Shown here piece by piece: positions 36,210-48,882 of a DNA stretch of 64,000 bases. The first letter of the stretch is position 1; every line of letters begins with the position of its first letter. The position numbers were made by a program, and so were the translations under genes. The notes beneath the pieces were generated by a model, which worked only from the letters and a program-made list of their open reading frames with translations, made no database searches and was not told the DNA's origin. Origin of the DNA: Eutypa lata. Taxonomy: Eukaryota > Ascomycota > Sordariomycetes > Xylariales > Diatrypaceae. The DNA lies in the NCBI GenBank assembly GCA_022661535.1, contig JAKULF010000005.1, positions 1,054,001 to 1,118,000 of the forward strand, in the 5' to 3' direction.

Positions 36210-38362
36210 CGGAGGTACACCGGGACGGGCACGTCGTTCACGACGGACCGGACGAACACGGAGCGCGCGAGCTCGCGGCACGGGTCCCAGAGGTTGACGT
36301 AGCCCGTGGGCGTGCGGTAGCAGATGGGGTTGGGCAGGACGTCGGCGTCGCCCTGGCGGAACTCCGCCACGAGGTCCGGGACCGCGCGGTGCGCGAACCG
36401 CGAGTACGCCGCGCTGCTGTCCACGTCATCGAGGCCGCTCCCGCCGACGATGGGCCGCCACCCCGTGAGGAGCTTCCGCGTCCACGACTGCAGGTTGTAC
36501 CAGGTGGTGCGGGCGCGGAAGCGGGCGCGCTCGTACTGCGCGAGGGCGCGCATCGAGGCCGGGACGCCGCCGTCGCGCAGCGTCTGCACGTACTCGAGCG
36601 CGGCGTCTTCGAGGGCGCGGAGCTGGGCCTCGTAGTCGCGGCGCGCGATGCGCAGGTGCGGGATGGCGCTCTCGAACATGTGGCGGCCGAGGAGGTGCTT
36701 GATGAGGACGGCGCGGTGGGCGAAGGACGGCTCGACGGCGTGATGGTGGGTGCTGTTGTCTTGCGCCGCGATCATCGCGTCCCAGATCATGTTCACGGCG
36801 TCGGGTGGGGGGATCTTGCGGAGCATCCCCGCCCGCTTCCACGACGTCGACGCGGGCGGCGAGCCCGCGAGGTACGTCCACTCTAGCAGGGCCAGCCAGA
36901 CGTGCGGCGGGACCGGGATCTTTATGATGTGCGAGATGTACTCGACGAGCTGGACGGCCATGGCGATCTCCGACTTGCAGCCGTACGCCTCGACGACGGC
37001 CTCCATGAGCCTGACGGTCGGTCGGACGCGGAAGCCCGAGGCAACAACGGTAGGGTTGGCAATCGTCTCTTTCACATCGATGTCGTCATAGTTGAGGCGC
37101 GTGACATTGATGCCGAAGTAATCTTCAAGAATGCGGGAGCCGATGAACCGGAGAGACCCGGCGCGGGCAAAGGCGACCATCAACGTGCAGAGAAGCTTTT
37201 CGGTTGGCGCATGGCCGTTCCTCAGGATGTGGTAAAATAGCCTCCTGGGAGGTTTCCGTTTCCTCAGAATACGGTGGAAGTCTTCGGCGTGGTCAACCCT
37301 CTTGTTTAGTGAAAAATGCAACCTGCGCGACCTGAGCTTAACCCTTAGCCGGTCTAAATGTTTCAGTTGGTAACGGCTGAGGGTAATCTTCGACCGATGT
37401 AGATTTCGTGGATAGACCATCCGTCTCGTCTTATCGTAGCCCAGATACAGCGGCTCAGTTAGCATCCGCGCCCGTACGAATTCATAATACAAGTCGCTCT
37501 GGCGCCAGAAATTGTCTTCAGTGCGCTGCATGTCGTACCATATCTGTTTAGCAGTCATAACGTCGGATGCTGCGCCAGCGCAACGGAGCAGGCACGTGTA
37601 CTCCTGGGCATTCAGACGATAACCGGCCTCCCGCAGTGCCTTCACCATCATCATGACTCGCTGAAGCAGACGCAGGTAGAGCTTACGAACTCCCCAGTCG
37701 TCCACCGTGGATTCCAGATTCAGCATCGTGAACATGCCTGTTGTGATGTTGACCCCATCCGTGGGGTCAGCATCTCGCCCGACGTAAAAGGGATCCAGTA
37801 ACCGAAGAAACTCATCGAACGTAGACCTAGGCAAAGATGCGAGGGCATCCTTAAGTTGGTCTTGGGGCAGTTGTGTAATCCGGCGCAAATATATCAACAA
37901 CCTCCGAGTATCTTTCTGTTGCACTGCTTTGATAGCACTCTTAAACGGGTTCGGTAACAGGTTATATGCAGTCTGGCTTGCGCGCTCCATCTCGTTGTAT
38001 ATTTCTTCATTGTGTTTGGAAGCTTTAGGCAGGCCGTTCGGGTAGCGATTGAGCAGATCCTGGATCAGGGCGTACTCTGGCTCCGTGATAGTAGCCGGGG
38101 GCTCCTCGATGGTCGCATAGCCATGGCTATCGATCTTTCCCTTCAATGGAGAACTGGTGGTCTTAAGGAGCGAGCGGGATGACGCTAATGTGGTCACAAT
38201 GGTGTTATTATGTCGGTTATGAGACTGTATACCGTGTTGGTGGAAACATCGATAGAGGCGAACACTGAGTATTCGTGAAGGGGTTCCCCTAGGCGGTTGA
38301 GGACGGAATACTCTCGAGCCAGCCAGCTCCACCACCGAAGAAGCCGTAATCATTGATACCAA
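35924..38362 (-). CDS. Mitochondrial ATPase-expression (ATP13-like, PPR-type) protein
   Basis: Single exon, 812 aa. The first about 70 residues are rich in Arg, Ser and Thr and almost lack acids, a probable mitochondrial targeting sequence. The middle contains helical repeats of the PPR type (for example YTCLLRCAGAASDVMTAKQI and LFYHILRNGHAPTEKLL). The overall pattern matches the fungal 'mitochondrial ATPase expression' family, matrix RNA-binding proteins that support expression of ATP synthase subunits encoded in mtDNA. This assignment is from memory of the family, not a search. Near the C-terminus is a (Gly-Ser)n run encoded by a hexanucleotide repeat, and the protein ends in an acidic DFDDDD. 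It is divergent from LSM3 over 421 bp. Confidence 0.7.
36171..36210. repeat. (CCGGAG)n hexanucleotide repeat inside a coding region
   Basis: About 6-7 units encoding a Gly-Ser run in the mitochondrial protein. In frame, so length change alters only the number of Gly-Ser pairs. Confidence 0.9.
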
Positions 38363-38783
38363 ATAGTAGTGGGTCAGTCATGGCGTTACGTTGCTAGGCA
38401 ATAACCTTAAAGTGGGAGGGAGTCCACGATGGATGTCGACGATATCTATCTAAAGTTTGAACGAAGTGGGCCAAGTATGAAGTATGTAATAACCGAGGCA
38501 GGCGACAGCAGCTGTAAGCTTTTTATAGTGGTCATAGCTCCTAACCTCACTAAGGCTTCATTCCCCACTGAAAACATTCAAGCAGTCAAGAAATGCCCCT
38601 CCACTCACCATTACACTGCACTGCATAGCACTAACAAGGCTGCAACTGGTTTGAGAACCCCTGCACTATCCAGCGTCGTCTCCCAACTCAAGTATTGACG
38701 CTTCTATCAAAGGTCGCAAAACATACCGCCTGGACGTCGAGTATCCCGTTATCATCTAGCTTGCCCGACTTGGAACTGCAGTC
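38363..38783. promoter_or_regulatory. Divergent promoter region (ATPase-expression gene / LSM3)
   Basis: 421 bp between two divergently read conserved genes. The forward frame 38429-38698 has no features of a real gene. Confidence 0.5.
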
Positions 38784-39270
38784 ATGGCCGACAACGAAGA
38801 TGGCCCCACTGGGGGCTCCGTGGCAGAACCGCTTGACCTAGTGCGCCTACTCCTGGATGAGGTGGTGTTTGTGAAGCTGCGGGGCGACAGAGAGTTGAAG
38901 GGCAGATTACACGTATGTACTTCTCGGTACGGTGCATCTAGCGAGGCGGTTCATCACTGACGAGGTTTGCTAGGCTTACGACAGCCATATGAACTTGGTT
39001 CTTGGCGATGTTGTAGAGACCATCTACGTGGTGGATGAGGACGATGATGACAAGGAGGATATCAGGGTTTGTTTCACTTTCACTTCCCATACCATCTCTA
39101 GGTACGTGCTAACTTCAGCTTCAGACCGTTACCAAGAAGTCGGAGATGTTATTTGTTCGAGGTATGTGTTCTCTCAACCTCTCCGTACATTGATACGGTG
39201 ATCTCCGGATATCTGACATTCGGGATCAGGCGATAGTGTTGTCCTCGTCTCACCACAAAATTCTTCATGA
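38784..39270 (+). CDS. LSM3: U6 snRNA-associated Sm-like protein LSm3
   Basis: Four exons: 38784-38912, 38974-39066, 39125-39161, 39230-39270; introns of 61, 58 and 68 bp; 99 aa. The spliced protein has the two Sm motifs: [20 protein letters not shown] with [14 protein letters not shown] (Sm1), and [15 protein letters not shown] (Sm2). The [11 protein letters not shown] lead-in is typical of LSm3. It is one of seven subunits of the nuclear LSm2-8 ring on U6 snRNA and the cytoplasmic LSm1-7 ring for mRNA decay. The tiny exons leave only fragments in any single frame, so the gene is easily missed by ORF calling. Confidence 0.95.
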
Positions 39271-39989
39271 CCAATGAATCTACGGTCAACCAGGCTTCTT
39301 TGAAACCTGTCGTTTAACCTACATCAAACAGTCACCGGTCATATGGAAGTTGGCCTAATGCGAAAAGCGCTATTGAGCACATAGATGCCTACTCCTCTTT
39401 GCCGGTGGAGGATGTTTCGCATCAACGTAACGGTATTCAGGGTGCCTCTATTCCAGTTACGAAGTTACTCGCCTTAGTGATAAAAGCTTAGACAACGTCA
39501 TCTTTAGCCTTCGAACAGTTGGAGGATAACTATCAATACCAAACTCATGATTGACACCTTCATAGCTTGATGGCCTCAATATCATATGAAACATAGGTAT
39601 TCAATATCAGTTGACCATTGTACCTTATTTCGTGCCATTAGCTCCACCAGTGGCTAGAACGATGACTCTGGGACCTTCATATGCATTCACTAGTTAAAGG
39701 GGGTCAAAAAGCACGCACATCCTTATCCATTGCGGCTAATCCATCGCATTCACGGCTGGCGTAAAGACTACTAATTTTAGAAGCTTATAACACCCTCACC
39801 TCTACAATTCCTCTTCCATATTCTAACTATGTATCGATTAACAGCACAGTTCCTACAATGTCGTGAAAATTACTCTTTCCAATATATCGGGCGAGTACAA
39901 TCTTGTAAGATCTAGTAGTTGACAGCGCTTAAAGCGTTCCACATTTGCATTTGTAAAAATATTTTGTTCGGAGTTCCCTATATACAGGC
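39271..39989. other. Intergenic region between convergent genes
   Basis: About 720 bp, AT-rich; no gene recognised. Confidence 0.5.
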
Positions 39990-41338
39990 TTAGCTGTTAC
40001 CGCTCAGCTGCTGCGGCCAATTACCCGGGCAGGTGCCCGTGCACGTCAAGCCCATGTCGGCCTGGTTGTTGATGTTGGAACAGAGGACCTTGGCGGTGCC
40101 GCCGGCCTTGGGGGTGATCTCGATGTCCTCGAACTTGAGGTTCTTGCAGGGGGCGGCGGCGGAGCAGTGCATGCCGGCGGCGACGTTGTAACGGCTCGTG
40201 CCCTTGATGTTGATCCAGGTGATGTCCTCGATGGGGATGCGCGAGTTGTCGCAGTTCTGGCCCGAGTACGTGCACGGCGTGATGTAGATGGGCTGGTTGA
40301 CGTCCTCGATGACGAAGTCCTTGAACGTCACGTTCCGCACGTGGCCCGTCCCCGGGTACGTCTTGATCCACGCTGCGTTCGACGAGTGGATGCACCGGAT
40401 GTTCTCGTAGTACACGTTGTCCACCAGGTCCGCCTGGGACGAGCTGGATCCCATCGAGCCGATGACCGCGCACCCGGACTCGTAGCACGTCGCGTTCCTG
40501 ATGTCGATGTTGGTGCTGTTGCCCTTCACCGAGAGGCAGTCCTGTGAACCGGGATAGTTAGCTTATGTCTCAGATTTGTTCACTACTTCTCTCAGTATGC
40601 CGAATGACATATCCTATGATATATCATAGCAAGGCGGAATTGTAGCAGGCTGAAACTCACATCGCCAGAAACCACGGTCCAGTTGCGGATAGTCACATCT
40701 CGGGAGTTCCAAGTGTCAACACCATCAGTGTTTACAGACGACCACTGCGAGTTACTAGTAGTGTTCATGTCGAGGTTCGTCATGGTAACGTTTTGGCTGT
40801 AAGCGACAAAGGTGTGCCAAAACTGTGCTTGACGCCAAGTGATGCCGTCGATGAAGACATTAGTGCCATGCCAGACGGTCAAGCTGATAGGGCGGCCCTT
40901 GCGATTACTCCCGTTGCGGTTCTCGTCGATCCAGACCTGGCCGTTGCCGTCGAAGAGGGCCTGGCCGTGGCCGCGCAGCGCGATGTCGGTGCCGCCGAGC
41001 TTCCACGCGGTGTAGAGGCCGGCGTACTCGACGGGCAGCGTGTTGGCGATCCAGTACTGCAGGTTGTCGGCGCTCCACACCCACTTCCCGTAGATGTCGA
41101 TAGTCACGTTGCTCAGGTTCGTCGTCTCCATCACCTGCCGGATGTTGTACGTCCCCTCCTCGAACACGATCGCGCTGTCCGTCGCGCACTCCTGGAACGC
41201 GCTCAGGATTTGCGGCGTGTCGTCCGTGCCCCCGCTCGGCGTCACCGTGCAGGTCGAGCCGGCCTTGACGAGCTCCGCTAAGGCGGTTGTGGGCCCGAGG
41301 GCCGAGGCCAGGAGGAGCGCGGCTTTTGTCAGGAACAT
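39990..41338 (-). CDS. Secreted GH28 family pectinase (exo-polygalacturonase / rhamnogalacturonan-active type)
   Basis: Two exons (minus): 41338-40661 and 40541-39990; 119 bp intron; 409 aa. The signal peptide begins MFLTKAALLLASALG; an in-frame ATG at 41368 would add ten residues before it, so 41338 is preferred. The parallel beta-helix GH28 motifs are visible: NTDGVDTWNSRDV (first Asp), the Asp pair formed exactly at the splice junction (SGD|DCLSVKG) and WIKTYPGTG. The usual GHG motif is replaced by ESGCAVIGSMG, a feature I associate with rhamnogalacturonan-directed exo-acting members rather than endo-polygalacturonases. Many Asn-x-Ser/Thr sites. It hydrolyses pectin backbone outside the cell. 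The exact substrate is uncertain. Confidence 0.88.
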
Positions 41339-42878
41339 CGTTGGTGTGTATTTGATGGTTCTGTTCAAACATACACTAATAAAGGGACGTACACCCGCAT
41401 CGAGATGGGACCGCCCTTCCAGTTATATACATTTCATCATCCCATGTCCCGTCGATATTCGATCAATGGTTCCTGTAATTAAGTCGTGCGTTTTTTTCAT
41501 CCCGAGAGTCTAGAGGCCTAGGAGCCCGCTAGGTTCCCAGGAGGTAATCGGAATCTCGCTTCCATGGTGGGGTACCGCTACCCCGGATATTCTCCCCATG
41601 ACCGCTCCTTTCGGCTGATGTCTTTCAAGCATGGAGATAGGGTAGAACACCCCAGATCTAGACCCATCCTGCCTAGGGAACATACCGATAGCCGACAGTT
41701 TTAGCCGGTGATAAGGCAATTGCCATAGACAACGAACGATATGCGCTCCAACAGGATCTGCCCGGACAACCTCAAATAGAAGGCAACATACGTTATTTGT
41801 ATACAGTAGAAACCCCTATTCGGGCATGTAATAAGTCCTTCAAAATTCACATGCATTACGACACCAATATGCACCAAGTATCAACCAATTTTGTTAACAC
41901 AGAACCAAACTAACACGAATTCCATACGCAGTTAGGGGACGGTATGCCTTGGGTGGCATATGCAGAATCTAGAGTCATCAGATCAGCGTACGCCATTGGA
42001 TAGCAAGGTTACATTACCGGCTGGATTCCATCTACTTACTTCCAAATAAAACTTTGTGGTATCTTGATTGGGTAAGGTGTGGTCGTAGTATTCTGATCAT
42101 TATAATGGTGAATTTTCCCCTTTGCATTCCCAGCCGCAGTTGTTTGTATATATTGACAACGGAGATAGCCGTCTCCTTTTGCATTGTATACATAATAATA
42201 CCCAGCTATGTTTGCCGTATTCAAGTTTTAAGATGCCTCGGTTAACCTAGTAAGACTGGAGATTCAGATATCTCAAATATTTAACAGTCGTAGCCAGAGT
42301 CCAAGTGGTGATCTCGGTTTCTGGAACACACTCATCAAGGCATCATACGAAGCCATCTCGATGACTTCTCATAACCCGACTCGACTAGATAGCTAAAGCT
42401 ACGAGTCGTGTACTGCTACGATATCACTAAATAGGACGGTATATGTCGAAAATTTCCATGGTTCATGGGAGTAAAGTCTGATCGCTTGTGGCGCTTCCGG
42501 TACGATCATATTACTTAGAACCTCTTCGGAAGCCATCGTCCTCCTTCCTATAGTAAGAACTCTTTACTTGGGTGCAAATATTATTATCAGAATCAGAAGC
42601 ATCATGCATCATGCATCCGTGTGGCCCGTCTACTCCAAGGTCGAGCGAGTGCTATAGCCTAACACCGTCCTCCCTGTGTTAAAAGTCATATTGTGAGGGA
42701 TGGAGCAGTGTGCAGAAAGAGGGTCCCGCATCGTCAGAAGTAAGGACACGATAGCAGATGCACCAGTGCAAACACGAAACAAACAACGAAGTTCTTCAAC
42801 AGTCGATTAAAACACCCGTTCGCAGGCTTATGCCTACCATGTCTTATTCATAGACTTATCACTCCCATCCACTAAAGA
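41339..42878. other. Intergenic region
   Basis: 1.5 kb; promoter of the GH28 gene and 3' flank of the HET relic. No convincing gene in the frames near 41510-42245. Confidence 0.45.
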
Positions 42879-44653
42879 TCACCCCAACATTACATGAACC
42901 TCCTCCTTCTCAGTTGTTTCCCAAACCTCTTTGAAAATAGAGCCTATCCCTTGACGGTATGCGATGCCATCTTGCCATTTAATCCACATTACATAGTAAA
43001 CCTCAACAGTGTGGTCTCCGAGCGATTTCACGTAGCGCAAATTGGCGAGTTCATCGTATTCTGACCAAGGCACCGAAATTGGGCCCAGTGCAAGCTCTAT
43101 CAGCTCAAGCCGGTCGGATGGCGAAACATCTACCTGGGGTTCTAGGTAGCCAACCACGTCGGGGTTATCGCCACAGCCTGTAATTGCGTACCTTGCCGGT
43201 CGCTTCGGTTCGCCAGCCTGAAACCAAGCCCTCCACGTGGTGCAAGATATGAATGACGAGTACACAATCGGCGGAACGTAGTCCTTCTCCGGCACGGGAA
43301 CCAGGAATTTGAACACGGCTCCCGGCTGGGACGAATGGGTGTAAATCACTCGCATGCGACCGAAGCTATCCTGGCAGGTGTGTCTATCATGGTAATCGGA
43401 AACGCACATTGGGAAGTCGGCATGGGCATTGGGATATCGGTGGTTGTCTCTAGTTCGAACTACTCTTTCGCAAGTACGACAAAAACGTAGCCACTGGCCG
43501 AAACTGTACGTGTCGTATCGTGTCCAGCCAGGGGGACAGGCTCGGAGGTGTCGTTCAAAAATCGAGTTCGATGCAGCAACCAACTGAAATTAATGGCGGT
43601 TCCTTCATCGTTATAGGCCTGATGGTGTCGCCAAACGATGTCTGATCTGATAGGGCCTCCCAATGTTTTGACGGCATCATGATCGTATAAATCAAACGAA
43701 ATGAAATCAATTCCACTTTCCCAACCAGCCCAACTCCAGCTTGGGAGACAACTATTTCTAGTCGGATTCCTTGAAACACGTCTCCTGGAAATTCCACTCG
43801 CGTTCCAAAGAAGTGCAAGGTTGAATTAAAGGGCAGGTAAACCTGAAATAAATCCACCATCGCACGACCTCCCAACGGCAGTCATAATTCCGGCAAATGC
43901 AGTTAGCGCATCTTCAGGGTAACTGAAGTCTAAGACATTGAAACTTCGTATAAGACGAAATACGCTATCCATGTCCGGTATCCGGTTAGTGAAAGATGAG
44001 CTGGGGGCCCCGTGGACGAGAGAGAAGAATCGAGGTCCCGCCCATACACTCTCGTTTGGCCAGAACACATGTTCATGACGAGCGCCATGGGCGCACTGCC
44101 AGCTTACCATGTCGTCGTGGAAAATGAGCTGCCTACGGGAGAACAGTCCCTCTTGCCAGGTCCACGCCCTTGATTTCCAAATACTCGAAGTGCTTCTGGA
44201 AGGACCCGTAGCGTGTGCACCAGGGACCTGTTGGAGTTTTAAAAACTCCCCGAGTGACCATGTTTTGGTGTGGCATGACCTTGGTCCCGAAATACCTGGC
44301 AACCCTAGGAGACCATAGTTTGCGTCCTCTCCATTGGCAGCAATAATAGTCAATGAGGCATTTGCGTAGATGCTTGCCATATTAGCGAGCTCTTCGTGCT
44401 TATTCTCATCGTCCTGTACGATACAGAGCGCATCGCACCATAAATAATTTTCCATAAGAGACTCCGTAAGTAAGATGGCGTGAAGGACAGTTTTCGGAAG
44501 TCCCTTCCGGAATTCTGCTATTTCTAATGCTCCTGGTTTGCAAAGCGCCCTAATGTTGTTTTTGGTAGCTGTGAACGGGCTAATATCCCCCCAGACATAG
44601 CTTATGGCTATAAGTATAAAATACTGCAAGTCATTACACCAGCTAATGTCCAC
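42879..44653 (-). pseudogene. HET-domain (heterokaryon incompatibility) gene, broken
   Basis: Minus-strand coding sequence with all central HET motifs: AISYVWGD, NYLWCDALCIVQDDENKHEE, MASIYANASLTIIAANG and SRAWTWQEGLFSRRQLIF, then the downstream SCLPSWSWAGWES and a C-terminal region ending YYVMWIKWQDGIAYRQGIG. A TAA at 43828-43826 interrupts the frame between ISGLPAL and FNLALLW, and coding resumes in the same frame. A 53 bp intron (about 43643-43591, TTTCAG acceptor) links to the last frame, open to 42879. The N-terminal part upstream of the AISYVWG motif is missing and the flank is very AT-rich. Working relatives trigger cell death on fusion of unlike hyphae; this copy looks inactive unless the stop is read through. 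Confidence 0.8.
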
Positions 44654-45701
44654 GTCATAAGTACTTAAGTTAATATTATATCTTATCTTTGCCGTGGAGA
44701 TATTTGATGGAAGGCTGTATACTCAACACTATTTTCTTTTTGAATATAAAATATATAAAAATAAAATATTATGCAAATCTGGGTAAGGGTAAACTTGATG
44801 TCAGATCCGTATGTAGCACTGCCACATCGTAGGCGCAGCGCTGCAGGTGAAGCGTCCCCCCCTGGAAGTTTAACAAATTGATGCTAAAAAAATCGATTCC
44901 AACCGGTAGGTATTATAACTGCGCGGGACTATTTGAGGCTTGACGACATAAAACCCGATAAGTTGGGGTACGAAGCTTTTGCTTGATGCAGAAAGTGACG
45001 AGCTGGTAGAATCTTTAAATGTTATCTCGGTTCCTTAATCCTTGGTTATATCAAAATGCTTAACCAAATAGGGACCAGGCCTTTTGCTCTTCGGAATCCA
45101 AAGTAATGGTTATATGGATAATTAGTTTAAACATTACGAGTTTTCGTACGGCATATGTATACGGACGTAAATTAAATGTATTGGTGTTTGTATTATATTT
45201 TGGTACACCATATTAAACTGGCCGCTCATCTAACGAACAAACGAAGCCAGGACCGACACTGTACGTCTCTGTTCACTCATTGAGTAGAGGGAAGGGAGTT
45301 AGCTATGTTTCTCAATATCCCTTTCGCCAACCTGAAAGCTGAAGACTGATGTTATGAAGACTAAGACAGGAGCATGTTGTTGTTGCAGTAAGCTGACTCT
45401 TATTTAACACTCTTCAGAAAAGGACACCCTGAGTATAACAATCACATGGAGTGGGGAAAGCTTAAGCCTAGCAGCAGTTGCTAGCCGCTCTCTGAAAGGT
45501 TTAGATCTTACATCTAAGATATCTTACCTACACACCAAGGACGTTGCATTGAAAACACTGCATCCCTAACTCATGCAGGTATATAGTCTATAAGCCTTTT
45601 CATTATATTATACGCTATATTATACGGGGTAACACGTCTATTATACCCTCGACGTGCCATACATCTAGGTGTCTCCCAAAGACATCATGATTTTTAATAT
45701 C
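44654..45701. other. AT-rich intergenic region
   Basis: About 1 kb with long A/T runs near 44740-44770. It may hold decayed 5' sequence of the HET gene; nothing recognisable remains. Confidence 0.45.
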
Positions 45702-47451
45702 CTATACGTTCATCCGCCGCTTACTGACGGACCCATACTTAGCCTGCCAGGCGTAGAAGTATAATAGCGCCGCGAACGGTTGACCCAATATCGTGAAGGA
45801 TACCCAGAAGATGCAGTTTCCAATGAGCTTGCCCGTGGGGCCTTTCATTTTCTGCAACGGCTGCGTGAGGGCGATTAGTGGGAGCTGGAGCAGCATTCCC
45901 AAAGCGGCAACACCTATATTTCGTGGTTAGTCTATGGATTCTAACTACCGCCCGAAGCATAAAAGTGCTTTGATACATAGCTAGCTGATTAGGTGCGTAC
46001 CAATGATATTATGCGTGGGCACGCCCACGAGCAACTCGTGCAGGATGGCAGAGACGAAGAAAACAGCGATGCTAGCATGGCCGATCTTGTAGCCGCGAGC
46101 AATCATGGGGGAGTAGACATGGCGCTTCATGAAATGGGAGACGGGCTTGTTCCATAGGCGCCAGTACTCGCCGAGGGAGGCCGAGTTCCACCAGTCGTCG
46201 TAGAAGGCGCGGTCGCCGAAGCGCATGACCTCGGCCAGGCCGTTGAGGGAGGACTGGAACAGGGCGAAGAAGCCGGCGAGCCAGATGACGAGGGAGATGG
46301 TCGAGAGCTTGAGCAGGCGCTCGGTGATGCCGACGAGGTTCAGCGAGTCCAGCACCTCGAGCGAGTTCATCAGGCTCGGCGCCGCGTACTGCTCGCTGCA
46401 GAACCAGATGAACACGCTCAGGCCGATGGTCTCCGCCAGCCGCTTCGCCACGAACACCCACCGGATCTTGTCCGTGCGCGGGTACACCGGCTGGTACACG
46501 AGCGTCGGCGCCCACCAGAAGTACACCAGGTTCTGCATCGTGATGTTCGACGGGTACGGGCACGTGGCGTAGATCTCCGGGAGCGCTGCGAGCTCGCCCT
46601 TGACCGGGTGCAGGTACGCGTGCCGCAGATCTCGGTTGGTGAGGGCGTACGAGGCCACCTTCATGTACACGATGATGACGTGCAGCTCCGTGATGGTGCC
46701 GATGAGCGGATGATATATGAAGAAGTATACGGCCCAGCTGGTGAAGAGCAACGCCGCGGTCGCGTTGATCGTATGGAGAGCTCGGACGATATTCCACGTA
46801 GAATTGAACTTCGCTTGCTGGTCTTCTGTAGGACTTGAGGTTCCGCCTCTGGCCGTAGCCTGCGCCCGTGATATTCTAGCTTTCTGAGCGGCATATAATT
46901 CGATCAGGTGGGCGATGAAGAGGAAGCATGGGATTAAGATGTAGAGCCCTAGCCCGAGGATGACGTCTTGCCGCCGGTAGTCGTGACACGTGAAGCAGAT
47001 CAGATTGCCGTACTTTTCTCGAGTCAGCTCCTGTGTAACCAGCCATTGACACCCGAGCTATGGTAAACAAACGACATACCTTTTGCATGTTCTCAATGAT
47101 CAGACGAAGGTTTCCCACAACTATCATACATTAGTACCCCTGAAAAACAATGCGGCTTAGTGAGGAACTGAGCCGAGATGGCGTACTGAGGCAAATGATC
47201 ATGAGGTTTCGGAAGCCTATGAAACTGGGGGTCTCGTGAGCGTCATGGCCCAGAGTCGATGGCCTCGATTGCGAATGTATAGCGGCGACATGTCTGTATT
47301 TTCGAAGATACATCGAAGGCTTCTCGCCTCCGTTCGCTGCCGACCCGTTTGGAACGTCATTGCTTTTCGTAGCGGCCGTCGGCTCGTTTCGTCGGACTGA
47401 AGTGGCAGCGGGTGCAGACGTCTCTACGCCTGTGCTAGTAGCCGAGTCCAT
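45702..47451 (-). CDS. Diacylglycerol O-acyltransferase, DGAT1/MBOAT type
   Basis: Four exons (minus): 47451-47187, 47120-47080, 47012-46001, 45913-45702; about 509 aa. The acceptor of exon 3 could be 18 bp earlier in frame (47030). The N-terminus is polar, Ser/Ala-rich and cytosolic. The membrane part has the family's signature stretches: SFIGFRNLM, NLRLIIENMQK, TNRDLRHAYLHP, CPYPSNITMQNLVYFWWAPT, FYDDWWNSASLGEYWRLWN and the active-site His in SAILHELLVGVPTH. About eight to ten TM helices. It makes triacylglycerol from diacylglycerol and acyl-CoA in the ER; the TNRDLRHA and NITMQN sequences favour DGAT1 over the sterol acyltransferases. An alternative start at 47478 adds nine residues. Confidence 0.9.
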
Positions 47452-48882
47452 GGTTGGGATGGAAAGAAACAGGCTCAATTGAGTTGTCAGTAGTTAACGT
47501 AGGATAGGAAGTTATAGCAGTCGCAAGCAAGCAAACAAAGCGATCTCCGGTGGAGGGGTGACGAGTTATGACACGGTCGATCTGCGCTATCAACAAGTCT
47601 GGAGCTTAGGTATGACGCCACTTTCACACCACGCAAGGCAAGGCGCAGCACCGAGGGGTCACGAAAGCTATGAAGGAAACTCGTTCTTCTTATATTGATC
47701 TCAATTGATTGAAGATATCGCTAAGCAGATAGATAGTAATATATATGATTGAGGGCTTTTTATCTCTTCGAGAGGGGGGGAGTTCTGCATGATATATTAT
47801 CATTAGATAAGAGGTAGGTAGTAGGTATGCAGGTTGTGTTGGGCTTGCTTGCACGGCACCCATTGGTCCGATTGGAATGTTTGAGAAGGCGAAGACAATT
47901 AACTTTTTTTAAGAGCTAATTATCGCGACGGAATCAGCCTAGAGCAACAGGGATTATCATTGCATCAGTGGCCCTGGCGATCCGAGGAACGTGGAGATAT
48001 AGTCTCTAATATACGAAGTACGAACCTGGATAGTTATAGAGACTCTTATATTCGTAACATCCACCGGTTAGACCGGCTGGAACAATTGTTTATTTAAGGA
48101 AATAAAGCATTGGAAGATATCAATTCATCTCAACTTGACTACGATAGGTATACTCAAAGTAATCACTGGGTATCTCAGTGTTGGTATAAGTACAAAGACA
48201 TCCCATAGAGGCGGGCCGGCTTGAACAAGCTTTCACACTCAAAAACGTGACGTTGCACAGAATAGGTAAGAGTATATAACTAGAGCCCCTTAAGGATACA
48301 GAGTGTCTGGTCGAAAATTTTCGTCTTCACGATTCTAATGCTACGGTTACCTCGATTCTCGTTCTGCAATTTTCGCTCTAAAGCCATCTAATTTGCACGT
48401 GAAAGTCTTGGCTCTCGGATTTCTAGAACCTCATGAGATGGGACCATAGAAGCCCATAAGGCAAGTGCCGTTCGCTAAATTCGGTCTGGCTGGCAGGCAG
48501 ACAGTGAATGAGTGAATGAGGCAGGTACAAGTGCCTAACCTCTAGCGCATCGGAGCAGGCGCTAAGGAGAGTTTCGTAACTGTGGCTGAAAAACAAAATG
48601 GAGGTGGTACGAAGTTACATGCCACACCTAACCTCAAAGGTACTTTCGTTATGGTCGGTGCATCGGTGCTAAGCTCTTTCGCGATTGTGATCTTTCAGCC
48701 TCCTGCATTCAGCCAATCAACAACTCATGTGACCTGGCATTTCTAGACAACACCAACATCATTTACCTTTGCGTGACATTCATCATACGGAGCATAATCA
48801 ATATACAGTGATATTTCTGAGTTTTACATTTTCGCATTTCTGCTCGGATCTGAAACGACGACACATGACTTCATAAGCCGCC
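47452..48882. promoter_or_regulatory. Divergent intergenic region (DGAT1-type / PFS2)
   Basis: 1.43 kb between genes read away from each other. No coding features; no defined element recognised. Confidence 0.4.

Noticed and set aside
35893..36886. Long forward frames (up to 310 codons) opposite the mitochondrial ATPase-expression gene
   Set aside because: Arg/Ala/Gly-rich antisense shadows of a GC-rich coding region.
40021..41372. Alternative minus frames of about 155 codons in the GH28 gene
   Set aside because: Shifted-frame shadows rich in Arg and His; the GH28 motifs are in the other frame.
45701..47127. Minus frame of 241 codons and others over the DGAT1-type gene
   Set aside because: Shifted-frame shadows; the MBOAT motifs define the true frame.
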